Source: Siphlonurus alternatus
Lineage: Eukaryota > Arthropoda > Insecta > Ephemeroptera > Siphlonuridae
Assembly (NCBI GenBank): GCA_949825025.1
Contig: OX463786.1
Location: 17,121,911 to 17,185,910 of the forward strand
Reading direction: 5' to 3'
DNA: 64,000 nt
Shown: piece by piece, positions 14,801 to 25,560 of the stretch
How positions within the stretch are numbered: position 1 is the stretch's first letter
Layout of the letters: the number at the start of each line of letters is the position of its first letter
Translations under genes and position numbers: made by a program
The notes under the pieces: model-generated
The model's input: only the letters and a program-made list of their open reading frames with translations
Databases searched by the model: none
Told to the model about the DNA's origin: nothing

Positions 14801-17800
14801 ATTATGAAATCTTTAAAAAAGAAGTTTCCATGACGAAGTATTATGAGAAATTTAATCTAAAGAGGTTTCATAAAGGTATGGTTAAAGTATAGTTACGATC
14901 CGTGGGAGCGAAGAAACTTGAAGGGTTTTACCTGAGAAGCTACAGGCAAGGTCGTTTTGCCGCGTGCAATGTTCGCATCACAGAACTCACACCGTATAAT
15001 GAGAAGGCGGTTTCCTGTATACTGAGTTTGATGTGCGTGACACGTGACGTCATCATTTGTGCACGTGAAATATAGTCATGTACAATCGAGACCGTAAAAT
15101 ATATTAAAAATTAAATAAATATTTGAAATTTTTTATCGAATCAAGTATGCACCATGCAGGTTGTAAAATGCAACTCTTTTGCACAAAATTGTACTTTTTA
15201 TGCAGTTTAACGTAATGAAAATAGATGTTCCAAATAATTGCTATACATACTTTTAATACAAAAGTTTAATACAGAGTCATCATATTTAAAATAACTTTCA
15301 GAAGTGAATTGTAAATTTCTCTGCTATATTAATTATTTTCTTTAAATTCATCAAGTTAATACAATAATTATATAAAACACAACCTGAATCTACTCACACA
15401 GTTCGTATATAGTGTAATAGTTTTTTTTATAATTTAATTGTATACGGAAAGTATAGAGAAATTAGAACCATGAAGTTCACTACAATTTCCGTGAATAAAA
15501 CTGATTTATGTATATTACTATATAAACTTATCAGAGTTATTAACAAAAAAATTAACATAATTATACACTAAAGTTGTCAGTGACCTGCCAAAAAATTCCT
15601 TCCGTCATTTTTTTTTATATAATTATATCTAAATTATCAGATCTTTTCAGATGATATAATAAAATAATTCGTGTTGTAGTCATAAAGAAAAACTATAACT
15701 GTAAGTTATGTTTAAAATGTATGAGCTTTATCATCATAAAAGAATCACTCACGAAAAAAAATAAATATTATAACTGCAAAAATCTCATCAAATTTTTTTC
15801 TTGTGTTATCTTCTCATTAGGTTTATTTCAATAAAAACATTCTTTACTAATTGATATGATTTTTTTTATGTATATATACAGTTTATTAAATACAACATAA
15901 CTCCCGGAAGCTCAAGTGTTTTTTATATATTTCAAATCCGAGTAATGTTTTATTAGTTTGGTAATATAATATTAATATGATGCGTAAAATTAAATACTGC
16001 ATGCATGATACTTTTTTATTTTTGGTTACTTTTAGCAAGCATACTATTACCTTGCCAAAAAAATTATTTTTGTGAATGGACCTCCAAATCTATTGACGTG
16101 ATTTATTGTTTAGGAAAATAGCATATTTAAATAATACATCAACGCTATAATATATATTTCCATAATTATTATCCCTTGAAAAGGATATTTTATAAGAGCA
16201 AAAAGTGTTTACTATAAAGTTTAGGACTGCAACAACAAAAGTTGTAAAAGAAGCTTAACAAAACTTCGAATAGAAAAGTCAAGTTCAAATTTTAATGTAA
16301 TTATAATTACGTGACGTCGTAAAATAAAATACGTACATATAAAAATAGAATAATGGAAGGTTTCAATGAGTATTTTTTTACATCACGTTGCACGCTTGCA
16401 CGAGACTTTTCTTTAGCTTTTTTTTTAAAACGTATACTTTAAAATTTATTACAATAAGTAATATTTAAAAATTTAAACTTATAATAAAAAGTGAAGATAT
16501 AATATTTTACGTAATAACATTTTACGAAGTAAAAGTATGAAATTTTTTCCCACTTGGTACGAAATGATTCTCACGGTACAAAAGTGAAGGGTCCAGGTGA
16601 AATACCCCCCTCCTCCTTTTTCTATACCATCTTATGTATTACAATGATCAGCTGCTGGTGTCGAACCCTTATTATATCTGATGGGAAGAAATATCTATAA
16701 CAATTCGCACGGTCACTGAGAAAATCTTAGCGAAATGGACAGTAATTATATTGACAAAATTTTAAAGAAGAAAAAAAGTACATATGCATGACGTAAATCA
16801 GGTTTCTGTATACTTTTTATGTATTATAATTTAACTCTTGTATCAAGTGATACAGTCAACCATTGCACTTCATCAATAAAGGTTATTTTCAACGTTAGAA
16901 GGTAAGAAAAATAGCACTTATCATCAAAAAATACACAGAAGTGCATTGCATAAAAAATCAGAGAGCTCTATATTTAATATATAAACTTTCTGATAAAACA
17001 TAACCTTTTTCGGCGATGATTTCTTTATATCATGAAAATAGTTGCACTTTAAATTAGTCTGATTTTACATTTGGTGGTCTCATATTTTGTACTTAATAGG
17101 CCCTTTTTTACAGTATGAAATTATATCAAAATAATAAATTACGTATCACATTATAAGATTTTAAAATTGTGCATTTTACTCTCAAAAAGACAATAAAGTT
17201 ATGATAAAAAATATATAACAATTTTTTCATAATTGTGTAAATGCAACTATATAAAAACGTGCTGATATTGCACAAGAAACAAGTGTATAATATAATATGA
17301 TGCATAAAGATGCATTACATACATCACCACTATATGATAACTAGAGCAGGGTCATATACTTGAACGCAAGGATTGTTTTACTTGCGACAAGTGACAAGTT
17401 ACTGTTGATGGATGGACTGACAGCCACTTTGTTTCTCTTGCAGTGATCTAGATAATTATTTAAATTATGCAGCGCAACTTTCATTTTCTTATCTAGATAT
17501 TATAACAAAAACAGTAAATTTAATTTTTATAATGTTAATTTTTCTGGCCTAAAAAAATGAAACTGTAGTATTGAAATTGATGTGTTTTTTTTTACTTTTT
17601 TTTTTTGCTGTAATACTTGTACAAATATAAATATATTCAAAACACGGAAGCCTTTCTCAATAAAATTCACCATGATTTTTTTTTTTTATTATTTACGTCT
17701 CACACATTTTCAGAAATATTAAAATAAATTATTATTTATATAAATATGATATACTAAAAAAAAAAAAATGTGTCACGGCGTATGTATAAAGTTTAAAAAT

Positions 17801-20213
17801 AAAATATAGTCTACAAAATTTAATATAAATATGAACTTTATTTTTATTTTATTATAAATATTTTAAAATTTATTTCCGTTAGGTGTCTTCAGCAAGGGAA
17901 AAAAGGGAACGAAAAGGGAGGGGGGAGAGAGAGAGAGAGAACACCCTTAAATTCATGCTGCAAAACGCTAGCTGTGATGTCATAGTCCATATGTTCCATA
18001 TAAGCTATCGTATTAAATATTTGCATGACTATGACGTCATAGCAAGATTCTAAGGGTTTAATGCATGGATTAAAGAAATCTGAAAAAAAAAATACTGCAA
18101 AATACAAAATATAGAAGCCCTTATCTAAATATGCAAAAGATAATTTTAAATGTCATTTTGGTGGCTTTTTGAGTTCTAAAATATCTCTTTACATATGCAA
18201 CTGAAAAAGTACAAAATACAGTAAAAAAATGTAAGACATGAAACAGAGTATGCTCCCATATGTTTCCTAAGAAATAATATACCCTTGAATGTATGCAAGC
18301 GGCATACAGTCTATGTTTAGAATGGGAGTTTTCACTTCTTGTGAACGAACACGTATATAAAACAGAAGCTAAAAAGTAACACTAACTTTATCGTTGTGTA
18401 GACATATTTATAGTCAAAATGTCACGATGGATAAATTAACGATCTCTCTTTGATTGTACTAAAAATGTGTTATAAGTTCAAAGACTATATTATATAAACT
18501 GTTGAAACAACAAAAAAACATTTTTTAAATTAACTTAAAACTTTTATTTTATCTTGAATACATGCCAAAAATTATATTTATTTTTAAAATTATCATGTGG
18601 GAAGTTAATTTTTTAATATATTTTAGTAGACAGAGTGAGATTAACTCTGTCAAAAGTAAATAGCTTAATTAATTATTTTTTTATATATATTTTTTTTGGC
18701 ATAAGCTATTTTTAGAGAAGTGAGTCTTTTTCAGTATTAGCGGAAAGCGCAAAAAAATAAAACGCCCTAAACCCATATGCAAATTTAGGGTATCATATCA
18801 TATAACATTATAAGACATGTTGAAATTCTCGGCTCTTCGTGAACCCGACCTAATCTGAAGAAATTTTTTGGGACTCTTCCAGAGCGAGACGGATATGGCC
18901 TGTAATAGCAATATTTTCCCTAGCATTTGTCTAGTTGTGACTGAGGGAACCATGTAAACTCAGTAATGATGGTCAGTTATTTTGATCATATATCACCTCC
19001 GAGTGGAAGTTTTCTTGTCGATCGCCGTTATTAAAATCTGCCGGTGCCTGGAATCGAGCTCACGATTACGAAACGGATGCGCAAACCGCTGCGCAAGTGT
19101 CCGTTATAATTATGCGAGTTGCAAGTTTCCGAAATTATCAAATAATCACTCAATAATAAAATTTTCCATGACGAATAGACCTCATTTGTAGAAAATCAAT
19201 ACTCGAATAATTTCTTCCGTTTCCATAGCAACTAATGATTCACAAAATAAAACAATTTATAGTACAAAATATAATATATGATGTTAGAAAATATATTGTC
19301 GGTTTATGGACGCCTGTAAACAGTTACTTGCTTTACATATCTGCTCAAAGGGTTGCAGACATTAAGGGTGCAAAAATAAATTTGCAGAATTTAAATTTAT
19401 AGTTTAAAAATGCAGTCATTTGTAGTTTTTTTGTACTTTTTAAACAATTTATTTAATAAACCGTTGGAAAATACACATAAAATTGATATTTTATACGAAA
19501 ACAGAAATTCAAATAACAGTTATTGAAATATTGAATTTTACTGTACAAATTTTAGGATACAGATTTGAAATAAAAAAAAATGACTATCCAAACAATACAG
19601 AGTATCAGAGCATAGTAATTTTATTTTAAAATTATAAAATAACCGCGTTTTTCATGAAATGAATGCTGGGCCAAAGACTCTAAATTTACTTGGATGGAAC
19701 AGGAACTGAAACATGCCCATATGATTTTTGAGTGAATTCATAAGTATATATCAAAATAATATTGTTTTGAAAAATACATTTTTTTAATTTGCTATCTGTA
19801 TAAAAAAAATAATAACATGCATAAAAAACAGAGTAAAAATACATACCTAAACCCATTTTTTTCTTAATTTTCTTTAATACTTTCATTTTATTTTTTAAAG
19901 GTGCTAATACACAAGATTGACTATTAGAATTATTTTTAGTAGAAGGTAATTCAGAACATGAAGAAGATGTAGTTAATTTTTTAGTAGAACTACTACTTGC
20001 ACTTTTTACAACAATATTATTACTACTACAAGAATAATGATGATGACAATGACATTGTTGCATTACACAACAATGTCTAGCTTGTTGATTACAATCCATC
20101 ATCATTGATTGTTGTAATTGTGATGAAGGATAACACTGTACACTGCCTGAAACAACCATTTGGATCAACAGTATAAAATGTAATATGTGCTTCTTACTCG
20201 AAGAGCAACGCAC
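2532..20213 (-). CDS. neur: neuralized E3 ubiquitin ligase, nine coding exons (whole span)
   Basis: Neuralized ubiquitinates Delta/Serrate-type ligands so that they are endocytosed and can activate Notch in the neighbouring cell; it acts at the inner face of the plasma membrane. Exons in transcription order: 19847-20213, 7193-7362, 6228-6342, 5617-5832, 4924-5161, 4426-4552, 3809-4142, 3200-3510, 2532-2801. All borders are GT-AG and every phase matches, giving 715 residues from the first ATG. Domains: Cys/His-rich N-terminus (about 40-65); polybasic motif KNKMKVLKKIKKKMG (107-121), equivalent to the membrane-lipid-binding motif of fly Neur; NHR1 (about 139-290, starting FHSVHGDNI); Ser/Pro linker; NHR2 (about 366-522); linker with 11 glutamines (560-570); RING (C662, C665, C677, H679, C683, C686, C699, C702); C-terminus RTYKS. 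The start is uncertain (M1, M19 or M37). Internal exons are certain; exon 1 is an inference from motif and phase. Confidence 0.95.
3200..3510 (-). CDS. neur: neur exon 8 (linker with polyglutamine)
   Basis: Encodes the low-complexity linker between NHR2 and the RING. It contains 11 consecutive glutamines (mixed CAA/CAG codons), then GTQPPSLVVNLPP, a short motif also found in fly Neur, and ends STYSHTYIE. The polyQ tract could vary in length between individuals. Confidence 0.92.
3809..4142 (-). CDS. neur: neur exon 7 (NHR2)
   Basis: Encodes VLATEPMYVGALAFGLTSCD through FFDVYGSTQRIRILGSQ, the rest of NHR2. Contains the family signature LLDRPEYWALSKD. Acceptor CTCGACAG, donor GTGGGT. Confidence 0.95.
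4426..4552 (-). CDS. neur: neur exon 6 (NHR2)
   Basis: Encodes TRGRNIRLSYDRCVASRAD through LQLGERIVIQ, the first third of NHR2. Acceptor TTTTCAG, donor GTATGA; ends phase 0. Confidence 0.95.
4924..5161 (-). CDS. neur: neur exon 5 (linker, first residues of NHR2)
   Basis: Encodes a Ser/Pro-rich linker beginning SRQQLNNSRRSLVPG and ending SPLPFHR, where NHR2 begins. It is low-complexity and GC-rich; only the two ends look conserved. Confidence 0.92.
5617..5832 (-). CDS. neur: neur exon 4 (end of NHR1)
   Basis: Encodes LTNKTGYWAKALAERF through LLDLYGNCTAIELI, completing NHR1. Acceptor TTTCCACAG, donor GTGAGT. The last base joins the next exon to restore the IELID segment. Confidence 0.95.
6228..6342 (-). 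CDS. neur: neur exon 3 (NHR1)
   Basis: Encodes VCVKFIEVSNNWSG through NGLPKYACP, the most conserved stretch of NHR1. Starts phase 0, ends with one extra base; splicing yields the Asp of the PKYACPDLTNK signature. Confidence 0.95.
7069..7162. repeat. hairpin repeat in neur intron 2
   Basis: A foldback with arms of about 40 nt and a short loop, built around TTCAGTAGCCAGTTC and its complement GAACTGGCTACTGAA. A second copy (58833-58901) lies in MOGS intron 4. Both are just downstream of a 5' splice site. It looks like a very short MITE or a structured RNA element. Confidence 0.7.
7193..7362 (-). CDS. neur: neur exon 2 (start of NHR1)
   Basis: Residues 123-179. Begins with two bases completing an Ala codon, then PRSTGCPATNNLPPLGFHSV and the NHR1 signature HGDNITLSRDG; ends phase 0 at KINEK before a GTGCGT donor. 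The acceptor is TGTTACAG. A hairpin repeat starts 31 nt past the donor. Confidence 0.95.
12518..12556. repeat. 39-bp inverted repeat carrying two CRE palindromes
   Basis: GGATGACGTCA and TGACGTCATCC face each other across six AT bases, with CCT...AGG outside. Each half contains the full CREB/ATF site TGACGTCA. It could be a bZIP-binding enhancer element or the core of a decayed foldback transposon of the type seen elsewhere in the window. Confidence 0.5.
14395..14640 (-). mobile_element. tRNA-derived SINE, copy 1
   Basis: Read on the minus strand, a tRNA-like head with a diverged A box and a B box (GAGTTCGATCCC) is followed by a body containing part of the central motif GACTGAGGTTTCCAT. It is a decayed member of the family also seen at 18826, 32510, 33548 and 49540. 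Confidence 0.65.
14880..15072. promoter_or_regulatory. GC-richer patch with CRE, CACGTG and Su(H)-like site in neur intron 1
   Basis: Compared with its surroundings this patch is GC-rich. It holds CGTGGGAG (fits the relaxed Su(H) consensus), CACGTG next to a full CRE (TGACGTCA at 15045-15052), and GCACGTG. A regulatory role is inferred from base composition and motifs only. Confidence 0.25.
16630..16735 (-). mobile_element. possible SINE remnant (B-box only)
   Basis: On the minus strand GGTTCGACACC resembles a pol III B box, preceded by GTGACCGTGCGAATTG, which could be a decayed tRNA head. No clear A box or central domain is seen, so the call is weak. Confidence 0.3.
17930..18150. mobile_element. 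foldback MITE, family B, copy 1
   Basis: Imperfect inverted halves: AAACGCTAGCTGTGATGTCA faces ATGACGTCATAGC, with outer arms such as CCCTTAAA against TCTAAGGGTTTAA. The interior matches the copies at 24066, 47083, 56073 and 60405. Ends are approximate. A (GA)n run abuts the left side. Confidence 0.6.
18826..19110 (-). mobile_element. tRNA-derived SINE, copy 2 (most complete)
   Basis: Minus strand: A box within TTGCGCAGCGGTTTGCGCAT, B box GAGCTCGATTCC about 30 nt later, then a body with the central motif (TGGTTCCCTCAGTCAC) and a 3' region ending near GGTTCACGAAGAGCC. Pol III would transcribe it; mobilisation needs a partner LINE. Confidence 0.75.
19847..20213 (-). CDS. neur: neur exon 1 (N-terminus, polybasic motif)
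   Basis: This exon encodes the N-terminal 122 residues, ending KKIKKKMGL plus one base before a GTATGT donor. That phase is exactly what exon 2 needs. The motif resembles the polybasic segment just before NHR1 in fly Neur. Three in-frame ATGs are possible: 20213, 20159 and 20105. From the first, residues 1-24 look like a signal peptide, which would be odd for a cytosolic ligase. A TTGTTTCAG acceptor-like site overlaps the second ATG, and the third ATG (MMMDCNQQ) lies about 41 nt after it, so the third may be the true start. Codons here are strongly A/T-ending, unlike the GC-richer downstream exons. Confidence 0.8.
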
Positions 20214-20345
20214 TACTGAATTTTATGAGAACACAACCGGTGAAAAGTTTTACTGAAAGAGTGGGGGAAAATAATCTTCCCCTCCTTTTTGTGTGTGACA
20301 GCTGCCCTAGCTTGGATGGAAGTAGTTTTTTTTTAACCAATAGGA
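20214..20345 (-). promoter_or_regulatory. candidate neur promoter region
   Basis: Immediately upstream of exon 1 on the minus strand are an inverted CCAAT box (20337-20341), an E-box CAGCTG (20299-20304) of the kind bound by proneural bHLH factors, and a GC-richer stretch. There is no clear TATA box at a fitting distance. If exon 1 has an upstream untranslated exon, the promoter lies elsewhere. Confidence 0.25.
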
Positions 20346-20924
20346 TTTTAGGTATTATTATATAATTTTTTTCATTGATAATTATTTAATTTTTAAAAGA
20401 TTTTAGATATGATAATTTTTTTTTTTATTAGTATATATGATTTTATAATAATATTATAGGATATAATAAATCATAATTTAAATAATAATTTATAATTACC
20501 GTAATTAAAAGAAAACAATTGTTACTTATTGTATTGAAATATATTAATAATCAGAGCATATTAATACACTTTTTTATTGGAAAAAATTGTATTCAGTATT
20601 TCGAAATTTGTTATGAAAAACTATCACATATGTATACGGTTTTATATTAATAGAACATAATGTAACAGTATATTATTATATCATGAGCCATGAGCATAAT
20701 ATATAGATTCAGAACTAAAGGTAACTATATTATTTATATACCTTTCAGCAAAATTCAGTGAAAGTGTGATGATACAGTTAAATTGTAATAATTATTTTTG
20801 CATTATATACTTTGATAATATTTAAAAAAAAAAATCCCATGCAGCTACAAGAACAAAAACACCAAAGTTTCCATTTAAGTCTGCATGTAATGTAATAATT
20901 TTTATCTAACCTTCAATATAATAT

Positions 20925-21140
20925 AGTCAGGTACACCTCGTGAAAGCTGGAACGTTAAACCTGTCTGATTTGTTATAGAGGTGTAGCCCCAAGCTCCATT
21001 TCCTGTTTCCATCCATATGGTCCCATGTTAAACTTCTACCCCAATTTACACAAAACTGATTAGACAAATTCACTTCAAAATTTGTATGACATGCACCTAT
21101 TGATGGCAAGTTCAAATTCTCCTGCAAGTCTTATTGAATT
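20925..21140. repeat. dispersed repeat family C, copy 1
   Basis: Shares an ordered run of similar segments with 39480-39690, including ATGTTAAACTTCTACC, AAACTGATTAGACA and TTCTCCTGCAAGTCT. Neither copy has visible terminal repeats or a coding frame. The type of element is unknown. Confidence 0.55.
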
Positions 21141-21239
21141 CAAGGGGGTTAATTATTCTGAGATCTCAATCAAATGAGACTTAATAGGACACAAAGAAGT
21201 TAAAAACAGATTTTCCACAGCATTTTAAATGGAGCATAA

Positions 21240-21449
21240 GGCTGCTCGCAGACAGAATCGCATCGTATGATTTCGTATCGTATGACTTCGTATATGATAA
21301 AAATTTAGAACCGGTTCTAAATGAGAAACTTACGATGTCATACCATACGATACCATGCGAAGCTGTGTGCGCGCGTATACCTGATCGTATAGTTTCTTAA
21401 TTTTTTTATCATACGCTTCGAAATCATGCGATTCTGTCTGCGACTAGCC
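21240..21449. mobile_element. PIF/Harbinger-like MITE, copy 1
   Basis: A 210-bp element with inverted ends (GGCTGCTCGCAGACAGAATC against GATTCTGTCTGCGACTAGCC), flanked by the 3-bp duplication TAA at 21237-21239 and 21450-21452. A TAA/TTA duplication is the hallmark of PIF/Harbinger. The centre contains TTAGAACCGGTTCTAA, a perfect 16-bp palindrome, and GTGTGCGCGCGTA. The copy at 32275-32484 shares all of these features. Confidence 0.8.
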
Positions 21450-22972
21450 TAATGCATGCAGGGGTAATGTTCGTGGTGTCCCGAAGTGTAATTTTATTGA
21501 AGCATCAGTTTGCTCAACCACAACTTCTCTTCTGATAACTTCCCTTTAAAAAAATATGAAAATTATATTTCCTATTTAGACATCAGATATGCGTGTACTT
21601 TAACACAATATTTTGTAGGGTTACAAAGTTAGAAAGGAAGGGGTTAAGGTGGGGACTAAAGCTTCCTTCCGGTCTTAGTGTAGGTGTATAAGGAGAGGTA
21701 CACTTTCGTACCATAACCACTACTGTCATTAACGATGTGTTTATATAATGTAAGGTAGGTAAAATCGACTTTACGTTACATAATTATGGTATTGTAGTGA
21801 TTATAATTTCCCTTCATTCACACTGCTGGGAGAGGATTCAGGCTTCAGTGTTTTTTGACACCGCCCTATAATTGTCGTGAGTTGAGGAGTACCGCCCCTT
21901 AACATTTTTTTTATATAAAATCACAGCAAAGGAGATATATTGCATGATATATCAATTTGTTGTTGACAGCTAAGTCAATGGTGAGATAGGCCATCATAGG
22001 AGGAAGGTCGTTCTAGTCTGAATAATTATAGGTAAAATGCACAGATCTTATTTTTAGTGCATGGTTATAATGACCGAAATTCTGCTAAATTCGTATCACC
22101 ATAGTTATTCTAAAATTTTAAAAAAAAATCACACTTTTAATTATTAAGCATCACTGAAAAATTAAGAAAATTTAAATTCTTATTGGTTTTACACCCTAAA
22201 TGTCCGCAACTCTTTCAGCAGAAATGTAAAGCAAGAAACTGAATGCAGGCGCTGCAGTGTTTTATCCAAAAATTGCAAGTATTACACAGGTCAGTAAATA
22301 ATACTATACACATCAGTATAAAATAATATTTACATGATACAAAATTAAATTATATAAATCCTGACATAGAATGATAAAAACTACAGCGTGGTGCGTGGTG
22401 GGCTGCATGAACCATGGCTCCGCATTTATCGACATTTGATTGAGAAATTAACATTGCTCAATTTAATTTATTGCTTTTTGCTGTACTGATGATAAAATAT
22501 TACATAAAATGATCTTCGAATCTTCAGGGAGCGAATGACATCACATGACAAAGTTCATGGATAAAATTTACAACCATCATGCTGTATATAATCTTTGACC
22601 ATTTTTTATATTTGACCATCACTATGAAATGTCAAACGATAAAAATGTTATGTCAAATGACATCATACAACAACACATGCTTTTTACATCGCATGATGTT
22701 GGAAAAATGCATATATTTATATTATATCCAGGCAAACGTAAAAAATATTATAATAATAAAGAATGTGAAGCGTTTGCATTATTAATCTTTTAATACAGAA
22801 TGCACTGTACTTAAAATGGACATTATATAAAATTATGTAATACAAAATTTATTGCAATTAGGATTCTTCCCTATGCGTTTATAAACATGAATAGCGTATA
22901 ATTATTATTTTTTAATGTATTTAGAAAAAAAAATAAAACAATTTTAGTAAACGAGCATTCTTTTTAACAAGC

Positions 22973-23620
22973 TGGTACACCTCAAGACACCACGAACGTT
23001 AATCCTTGCTCTATCTCTTCACTCAGTCTACTCTATATGGAATAATGAAATTTAATGCTACACCTCGGGACAGCCCAAATGTTAGCTCCAAGGTGTATAG
23101 AGATTTATAAACGTCTAAACCTCTATATACACCTAGGTTAGCTCTGCCTGATTGACTGTAGCTCCAATGGACAACCAATATGTTTTTTTTTCTTGCAGAA
23201 ATGAATAGAGGATATCAAATTATGCTACTCTGATTTTTTTCAGATTTCTTTGAGTCCCGGAACTATTTTTAAATAATTATTGAAAGTGTGGCCACGCCCC
23301 CTGGAGGCGTCTCCAGGCCCTACCAAGAACTTTCAATAATTATTTAAAAATAGTTCCTGGACTCAAAGAAATCTGAAAAAAATTCAGAGTAGCATAATTT
23401 GGCACTTTCTATTAATTTCTGCAGTAACAAAATTTCATGTCAATCGTCCATTAACAAATAGATATAAATAATATGCAGATTTGTAATTTTGGGAGGGGGA
23501 AGAAAAGCACTCCGTAAATATCCACAAAATTTAGCCTCTCCATAAACTATGAAGACAGAGCATGGACAAAATATTTTTTTAAATATAAAATATATTTGGC
23601 TAACGTTCGTGCTGTCCAGT
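22973..23620. mobile_element. repeat family D, copy 1, interrupted by a MITE
   Basis: The left end carries GACACCACGAACGTTA and the right end TAACGTTCGTGCTGTCC, forming inverted termini. The interior includes ATGCAGATTTGTAATTTTGG, shared with the pieces at 27835, 31305, 45345 and 59705. The family A element at 23168-23450 sits inside it. Confidence 0.5.
23168..23450. mobile_element. foldback MITE, family A, copy 1
   Basis: Arms of about 120 bp fold onto each other: TGGACAACC, then AGAAATGAATAGAGG, ATGCTACTCTGA, CAGATTTCTTTGAGTCC, AATAATTATTGAAAG, and the complements on the right. The centre is GC-rich (CACGCCCCCTGGAGGCG). There is no coding capacity. Its outer 15-20 bp match the termini of family B. 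Confidence 0.75.
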
Positions 23621-24065
23621 TGATATCACAAAAAAGTATACTATAATGTAGAACCAAAATTGTTGAAAATGATGAAAATGCTAACTCAAATGTAATTAAG
23701 AGTTTCGTGATAAAGTGATTTATAATTGGTCTTTTGAAATTTTATTTACGACTCTAATTTGCTGGCTGATAGAAGTTTGGATTACTGCCAACAAAGCCCA
23801 CTTAGTAACTCGTCAAATCGTGTTTATTTGGCTGCATGGACCAGTTCTCAACTTCCTGTTACTACCTTAATCTTATTGCTCCGTTTTAAGTCTTGTTCAA
23901 CACTCCTACTGTAATTGAAAACAATAAAAATAAATGTATCTTCATTGTTATATTAGTTTAGTGCCTTGTTATATAGTAATAAATTTATGATTTTTAAACA
24001 ATGGATTTTTAGCTTTCATTTAAATGATGTTTTTTTTTCTGTTGTATATCAATCCATGTTGCAAT

Positions 24066-24351
24066 TGGACAACCTGCATATTTGGGCCTATAACGTTATG
24101 AATTGTCACTATATTTCAGTTTTTCTTGAACACTGTGAAAATTGTGCTGCAAAACGCTGTAACATCATCATAGTCACATGCAAATATTTAACACAGAAGC
24201 ATAGGGAAATAGTTTTATGATGACGTCACAATGTCTTTCTCCTCGATTTTGATAATGTTGGAGGATTAAAAAATAAATAAAAAAAAATGAGAAATACACA
24301 ACTTGAGGTCCTCTTCCCAAATTTGCAATAAAAAATGTTATGCAGGTTTTC
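24066..24351. mobile_element. foldback MITE, family B, copy 2
   Basis: Begins TGGACAACCTGCATATTTG and ends ATGTTATGCAGGTT. Inside are GCTGCAAAACGCTGTAACAT, AAATATTTAACACAGAAGC and a full CRE at 24221-24228. It is similar across its length to the copies at 56073 and 60405. Confidence 0.65.
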
Positions 24352-25560
24352 TTTTCTTGATGATATTTTATGCTCTCCTGTTTATTTTGTTTATTTTCCG
24401 TTACAAGCAAGTGTTAAATAAAAGAATGTGGACATTCTATTTTCTGGTCGCATTGATTATCCTTTTAATTGAATACATACAATACATATGGTGAAAAACT
24501 TAAGATAAAATTAAATTACCATACAGAATATGCATCAACATTAATAAAATATATAACAATAAAAGAGAAGCGAACACTACTGAAGTTGCTATCCACAGAC
24601 AGGGGTTTCTTCACCCCTCCCCTCCCTCTCTTATAACACAAACTATAATAAAATTAATGGGTACTCCCGCATTACATGTTAATTGACAGGTATGTATTAA
24701 ACTATCAATCATTCGTTATAACATATCAAGAAGAAAAAGTATAAGGTACTCGAAGCCAGGACTTTACAAACAAAACAGGAAGCCGGTGGTATATAAGCTC
24801 TTAGGTTTACGCTACGATAGACCTTGCTGCTATGCTCGACTTGTTAACGGATATGACGTCACAAAACTCGTGGGAGTCGAGATTTCATATACACACAATA
24901 AAGTATCATCAACCGCAAAGTTCATGTAACTATGGTCGAATTTCATATCTTAATACATTAGAATTTAGATGGAATCTAATGTTAATATAACTATTGCAGT
25001 GATTTTCCTATGTGTTTTTCAAGTGCTTCTTTTTAACTATATAATGTCCAATGTAATAATGATATAAGAAGTATATAATATAATTTTAAACTACAGGAGT
25101 TTAATATTAGTTTGGTTTATGTATAATAACAATGTTAAAAGAAGTATTTGTGATTAATAATGTCATTAGTAGAAACCGGATCTTCACGAAATGACGAATG
25201 TATTCTAGGCTAGACATTTGTATAATATATAATGCAACTAAAATGATTTATTACATAAAATTACTAACAAAATGAATTAAAAATATTTTGCTTGTGAATT
25301 AAATTACATAAAATTTGCATTAAAACTAAATTAAAAATTTGTATTTTTTCATTCGTTAAAGAAGGAATTTAAAATAAATGCATTTCTTATTTCTTCCATC
25401 TATATTATAGAATGTTTGTAATTTTTTAGCTCTTTGCAGAATATTACTCTTCCTATTCATTATAAATGAATAAAATGAAACCATAAAAGCTGTATTATCA
25501 TGAAAATACCAAAGAGAAATGAATTTAATTTGCACATTTCTCTTCTTACCTTCCCCAAAA

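Larger units (their letters stand above)
7363..19846 (-). other. neur intron 1 (12.5 kb): repeats, no second gene
   Basis: The intron is almost uniformly AT-rich. I see no coding exon in it. Identifiable contents are an inverted pair of CRE palindromes (12518-12556), a GC-richer patch (14880-15072), two SINE remnants (14395-14640 and 18826-19110), a SINE-like tail (16630-16735) and a foldback with CRE sites (17930-18150). C- and G-runs occur near 9780-9805 and 10445-10530. The rest (for example 7400-12500 and 13000-14380) shows nothing recognisable. Confidence 0.6.

Noticed and set aside
19686..19846. Extension of the neur first-exon reading frame past the donor
   Set aside because: After the GTATGT donor the frame becomes A/T-driven and loses Neuralized similarity. 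Splicing to exon 2 fits phase and family, so the extension is intron.
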